Shown: piece by piece, positions 60,749 through 64,000 of the stretch | How the letters are laid out: each line of letters opens with the position of its first letter | How positions within the stretch are numbered: position 1 is the first letter of the stretch | Source of the DNA: an uncultured Lachnospiraceae bacterium | GTDB taxonomy: Bacteria; Bacillota; Clostridia; Lachnospirales; Lachnospiraceae | Assembly: GCA_930972465.1 (NCBI GenBank) | Contig: CAKNHF010000006.1 | Location: forward strand, 59,894-123,893 | DNA length: 64,000 nt | Direction of reading: 5' to 3' | Translations under genes and position numbers: made by a program | Notes under the pieces: generated by a model | Told to the model about the DNA's origin: nothing | Database searches by the model: none | The model's input: the letters and a program-made list of their open reading frames with translations, nothing else

Positions 60749-62152
60749 CTATTGAAATACAACTTCATCCGGTCTGACTCCTGAACCGTCCTGAACTATA
60801 TGGTCATAGTTATAAAGACCGTAGTCTTCTCCTTCCTGTACGATATAATACTCATCGTTTTCACACAGTATTGTAACTTTCTTAAAAACCGCATATCCTC
60901 TGTTGATATTGTATACTCCTGTCAGCGTTCTGACTTCTTCCACCGTATATGTCTCTGAAGATTCCGGCCTGATCAGCACATCTCCTTCTGACAGATCCTC
61001 TCTGCTGACATATGCCTCGCCGTCCTCCGTAATATCGAAAACACTGATTTCCTGGAACACTCCGCTTCCGTCGCTGTCCCGGACCATGACTCCGTCAGAA
61101 GAACTGTTGCCGCCGGTTGTTATGTAATCCTCCGGAATGACATAAAAATTCTCTTCTACGACGGAGGATTTTGGAATTTTAAGCCCTGTTTCATCTTCGA
61201 GGATAAGTTCAATATTGAGAAATCTCTCATCTGCATATCGAATCATGGAATTGTCGAAGTCAAGACATCCATAATAATCTTCCCCTTTTTCCAGAATGGA
61301 AAAATCAGCCCAGAGTGTTTCACTGTCTTTATCAATCCTTACTCTCACACTCTGTGTTTCATCCTCCGCCAACGCTTCCGCCGTCTCTTTTTCAAGAGGA
61401 ACGATAACAGACCAGTCTTCACTTGTAATCATGCGATATACCGGTTCGCCGGCATTAATGTACGTTCCGTCGCTGAGTACGGTATTTTCATAATCAGATC
61501 TGTCAAAGCTGTCCGAAGTAAATGTATCTTTGGTAAGGGATTCATATCCGTCTACACTGAAGGCCACGATGCCATCCCGGTCGGCCTGAAAAGAGGATAC
61601 ATCCTCACCGCTCGCAGCAATCACCGCATCCAGATGCTCTGTTCTTGTTTCGCTCAGAGCGTTCTGTAGCGTATTGGAAATCTCATTCTTCAGAGAATAT
61701 ACGGATGAGAAATTCTGTGAATCAAAATTTTCATTAAAACTCTGGAGGTCAAGAGCGATTCCGGACTGAACTTCCTGATTCAGTGAAGCGGATGAAATCC
61801 CGTTTTCTTCATTGTCTCCGGAGAGTTCTGTATCAAGCTGACTCTTCGAGACGGCGTATATGTCGGTTCCCGATTTTACTTTACTGTTTTCATTCTGATA
61901 ATAGCTGATATATCCGCCCGCTTCTGCCTCAATGGAAGTCTCTTCTCTGATAATGAGTCCGGTATATGAATTATCATTTACAATGCTTCCTTTCCTGACT
62001 TCGTAAACGGATATATTATCACCGGTCAGATACATGAAAACTGTAACGACCAGATAAATAAGCACTACGGCAAACAGGAAAATTCCTATATTAAGCTCCC
62101 GTCTGCTTTTATATTTCTTTAAACTGATTGACTTTTTTCTGCCCGATGCCAA
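60749..62152 (-). CDS. HlyD-like membrane-fusion/adaptor protein in the sepF cluster
   Basis: 467 residues from TTG 62152 with AGGAGG about 12 bases upstream. Basic N terminus (KKYKSRREL), one membrane segment (about 22-42), then a large extracytoplasmic part with a biotinyl-lipoyl-like half (GLIIREETSIEAEAGGYISYY, motif EAEAGGYI), a Ser/Asn/Glu-rich middle and a beta-rich C terminus. It resembles HlyD-type adaptors but has no transporter partner beside it. It leads the yggS-sepF operon, which hints at a division or envelope role. Confidence 0.78.
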   Translation of the reverse strand: MASGRKKSISLKKYKSRRELNIGIFLFAVVLIYLVVTVFMYLTGDNISVYEVRKGSIVNDNSYTGLIIREETSIEAEAGGYISYYQNENSKVKSGTDIYAVSKSQLDTELSGDNEENGISSASLNQEVQSGIALDLQSFNENFDSQNFSSVYSLKNEISNTLQNALSETRTEHLDAVIAASGEDVSSFQADRDGIVAFSVDGYESLTKDTFTSDSFDRSDYENTVLSDGTYINAGEPVYRMITSEDWSVIVPLEKETAEALAEDETQSVRVRIDKDSETLWADFSILEKGEDYYGCLDFDNSMIRYADERFLNIELILEDETGLKIPKSSVVEENFYVIPEDYITTGGNSSSDGVMVRDSDGSGVFQEISVFDITEDGEAYVSREDLSEGDVLIRPESSETYTVEEVRTLTGVYNINRGYAVFKKVTILCENDEYYIVQEGEDYGLYNYDHIVQDGSGVRPDEVVFQ

Positions 62153-62267
62153 AATTCAAAGGTACCTCCTGCAAGTTTATAACTCATTTAGTATAACATT
62201 TCCTGATGTATATTTCCAGTTTTTACGGGAATAATAAAATTATTGATATGGAAAAGGAGGAAATAAC

Positions 62268-62471
62268 ATGAAATGGCTTGATAATACTGCTCTGGCAATT
62301 GTCATAATCGGTGCAGTCAACTGGCTTCTGATAGGCATCTTTCGATTTGACCTGGTGGCATTTCTTTTTGGAAACATGAGCTGGATCTCAAGAATAGTAT
62401 ACACTGTTGTCGGGCTGTGCGGTCTTTATCTCATCAGTTTGTTCGGAAGGATCAAAAACATGTCAGAATAA
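62268..62471 (+). CDS. DUF378 family small membrane protein (YuzA-like)
   Basis: 67 residues with AAGGAGG. Two membrane segments; ALAIVIIGAVNWLLIGIF and the RIVYTVVGLCGLYLI region are diagnostic of DUF378. Function unknown. It shares a terminator with dacA, coming from the other side. Confidence 0.88.
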   Translation: MKWLDNTALAIVIIGAVNWLLIGIFRFDLVAFLFGNMSWISRIVYTVVGLCGLYLISLFGRIKNMSE

Positions 62472-62509
62472 AAAGAACTGCCGCACAATCTGTGCGGCAG
62501 TTCTTTTTA
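62469..62509. terminator. Bidirectional terminator between DUF378 gene and dacA
   Basis: An 18-pair perfect stem, AAAAAGAACTGCCGCACA and its complement around ATC, with A and T runs; it overlaps the last codon of dacA. Confidence 0.9.
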
Positions 62510-63538
62510 TTCCTGATCTTCAATTCCAGCTGTAAACAGTCGGTTCATCTCCTGATAAAGGAAATTCTTGTCTTCAGCCCCCATAATAACGGATATATAC
62601 GGTTTCTGCTGCAGATCCTCACTGTAAAGTATGACGCAGCAGCCGGCCTGATCCGTAGTTCCTGTCTTCCCGCCGAATACACGTATCCCCTCAGGAGCAT
62701 CCACGGTACCGTTTGAATAATAATTCGACGGCACCCATGTTTCGCTGCGGACTGTACCATCCGCGCCTGTGAGTGTTCCGTCATAAGAATCCATGGAAAT
62801 TATTTCCATAAAAGTTTCATTCTTAACACATTGATTAAATATCAGGTACAGATCGTATGCCGTTGTATAATGATTCTCGTCATGCAGGCCGTGCGGATTC
62901 ACAAAATGTGTTCCGGTCGCACCGAGAGCGCGTGCTTCTGTATTCATAAGTTCTGCGAAAGCTTCCTCGCTTCCGGAAATATATTCCGCTATCGCGGTTC
63001 CGCAGTCGTTGCCGGATTTCAAAAGAAGCCCGCAGAGCAGGTCATACAGTGTAACCTGATCGCCCTCTCGCAGTCCGCAGGTTACTTCATCCCAGTTAAA
63101 ATCGGTGGCATGACTGCTGACGGTAACAACATCATCAAGATTGCCGTATTTGAGCGCCAGGTAGGCGGTCATGATTTTTGTCGTGCTCGCGGGATACAGC
63201 TTGTCATAGAGATGATATCCATATATCACACTGTCATTGTCCAGTTCGAAAAGTCCGGCAGCATGAAGAGTGTCTTCATCTTCAAATCCGCTGAGCTGTA
63301 CATCATTCGCCGCTACGCAGAGATCCTGCGCGAAGAGAGTCCCTTCGTACATGGCCTGATCATAATTCGTCTCCTCGTAAGCAATTACGGGATCCTCGGC
63401 CTGCATAAGATAAAAATATGCTCCGGCTGCCCCTCCGCCGCAGACGGCTATAATTCCCAGCGACACCGCAATACCGGCGGCTATATTGTGTTTTCTTCTT
63501 TTTCTGCGCCTTCTGCGCCGTTTATCTGTACATTTCAC
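62507..63538 (-). CDS. D-alanyl-D-alanine carboxypeptidase (PBP5/DacA family)
   Basis: 343 residues from GTG 63538 (GAGGAG 13 bases upstream), overlapping the mgsA end by 17 bases. A very basic N terminus (RRRRRRKRRK) precedes a membrane anchor (about 19-44). Active-site motifs: STTK (118-121), SGN (175-177), KTG (291-293). There is no typical C-terminal amphipathic anchor, so it is probably held by the N-terminal segment. It trims stem peptides. Confidence 0.93.
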   Translation of the reverse strand: MKCTDKRRRRRRKRRKHNIAAGIAVSLGIIAVCGGGAAGAYFYLMQAEDPVIAYEETNYDQAMYEGTLFAQDLCVAANDVQLSGFEDEDTLHAAGLFELDNDSVIYGYHLYDKLYPASTTKIMTAYLALKYGNLDDVVTVSSHATDFNWDEVTCGLREGDQVTLYDLLCGLLLKSGNDCGTAIAEYISGSEEAFAELMNTEARALGATGTHFVNPHGLHDENHYTTAYDLYLIFNQCVKNETFMEIISMDSYDGTLTGADGTVRSETWVPSNYYSNGTVDAPEGIRVFGGKTGTTDQAGCCVILYSEDLQQKPYISVIMGAEDKNFLYQEMNRLFTAGIEDQE

Positions 63539-63917
63539 GCCAGTCTAAATCTCCTCTGTCCAATGCCAGGATCAACGCCTCAGCAGTTGCAATATTTGTT
63601 GCGATCGGAATATTATACATGTCACAAAGCTTTACAATATCATTCACATCCGGCTCATGTGAACGCGGGGAAAGCGGATCACGGAAAAAGATCATCAGAT
63701 CGATCTCATTGTGCTCAATCTGAGAACCGAGCTGCTGCTTCCCGCCGAGATGGCCGGCCAGATATTTGTGTATACTTAAATTTGTTACATTTTCTACGAG
63801 AATACCTGTAGTAGCCGTGGCATACAGTTCATGTTTGCTGAGTATTCCCCGGTATGCTATACAGAAATTCTGCATGAGTTTTTTCTTCGCATCATGTGCT
63901 ACCAATCCGATATTCAT
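63522..63917 (-). CDS. mgsA: Methylglyoxal synthase
   Basis: 131 residues. Converts dihydroxyacetone phosphate to methylglyoxal. ALIAHDAKK-equivalent GLVAHDAKKKL, ATATTG, the GGKQQLGSQI loop and catalytic DPLSPRSHEPD. It lies between a probable rodA and dacA, as in related clostridia. Confidence 0.95.
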   Translation of the reverse strand: MNIGLVAHDAKKKLMQNFCIAYRGILSKHELYATATTGILVENVTNLSIHKYLAGHLGGKQQLGSQIEHNEIDLMIFFRDPLSPRSHEPDVNDIVKLCDMYNIPIATNIATAEALILALDRGDLDWREMYR

Positions 63918-63932
63918 AACCGTACACTCTCC

Positions 63933-64000
63933 TTACTGATATTTTTTAGGCTGTAAACCGACGTTCAGTACGAACCCGATTCCCATAAAAAAGCACACAA
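63933..64000 (-). CDS. C-terminal end of a membrane protein, probably RodA/FtsW family; 5' part outside window
   Basis: Only 21 full codons are inside the window, reading VCFFMGIGFVLNVGLQPKKYQ then TAA. The hydrophobic tail with a short basic end fits the last membrane segment of RodA, and rodA often precedes mgsA in clostridia. Too short to be sure. Confidence 0.45.
   Translation of the reverse strand, partial: VCFFMGIGFVLNVGLQPKKYQ

Noticed and set aside
1-64000. tRNA, rRNA, CRISPR array, transposase or phage genes
   Set aside because: None could be recognised on either strand; the recombinase at 54228 has no element around it.

Overview
The window looks like chromosomal core sequence from a spore-forming Firmicute of class Clostridia, most likely Lachnospiraceae. 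The evidence is an alpha/beta SASP, GerW and YlbJ (spore formers); LexA next to a YneA-like division inhibitor; an L27 with a cleavable N-terminal extension plus its protease Prp; RecU, SepF, ZapA and FakA/Asp23 (Firmicutes); sigma-A promoters of TTGACA-17-TATAAT type; and strong purine-rich Shine-Dalgarno sites. Species cannot be fixed from the sequence alone. No rRNA, tRNA, CRISPR array, insertion sequence or prophage was seen.

Layout. 1-11.5 kb: ApbE lipoprotein, NusG-II protein and Gx-family membrane protein (flavin/redox group), ruvAB, zapA with a U32 (RlhA-like) protein, an FtsW/SpoVE plus class B PBP pair whose genes overlap by 101 bp, and a DUF2953-GerW sporulation group. 11.6-28.7 kb: rpmB, asp23-fakA, recG, a YczE membrane protein, a SASP, rsmD-coaD-coiled-coil gene facing ylbJ, then a long run of RNA modification and housekeeping genes (RsmF-like, RsuA-like, HAD, YgiQ, SDR, RluA-like, RecU). 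28.7-34 kb: histidine operon hisZ-G-D-B-hisIE, in which the HisIE protein carries an N-terminal HisF-like domain that seems to have lost its catalytic aspartates. 34-42.5 kb is the most accessory-looking part: pgsA, a GHKL/LytTR two-component system facing a small membrane-protein gene across a compact regulatory region, an AbgB-like M20 hydrolase, and a polar amino-acid ABC transporter with an internal attenuator. 42.1-42.6 kb is a 478-bp gap holding a candidate 19-residue peptide gene.

42.6-53.4 kb is the conserved block of the TIGR03960/TIGR03936 radical SAM pair, RNase G/E, aspartokinase, CBS protein, L21 leader-rplU-prp-rpmA, obgE, yhbY, nadD, yqeK, rsfS and lexA. 53.4-56.3 kb: the SOS divergon lexA/yneA, a Xer-type recombinase and ttcA. 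56.3-64 kb, mostly minus strand: cytidylate-kinase-like gene, the division/envelope cluster hlyD-like, yggS, sepF, ylmH, lspA, rluD, then dacA, mgsA and the tail of a probable rodA.

The best leads for something undescribed are: the LytTR regulatory region and its target membrane protein; the dual-use sequence at the end of ylbJ, where a perfect terminator for the opposing operon is read as a poly-alanine stretch; the HisF-like pseudo-domain on HisIE; the FtsW/PBP overlap; and the micro-ORF at 42.3 kb.
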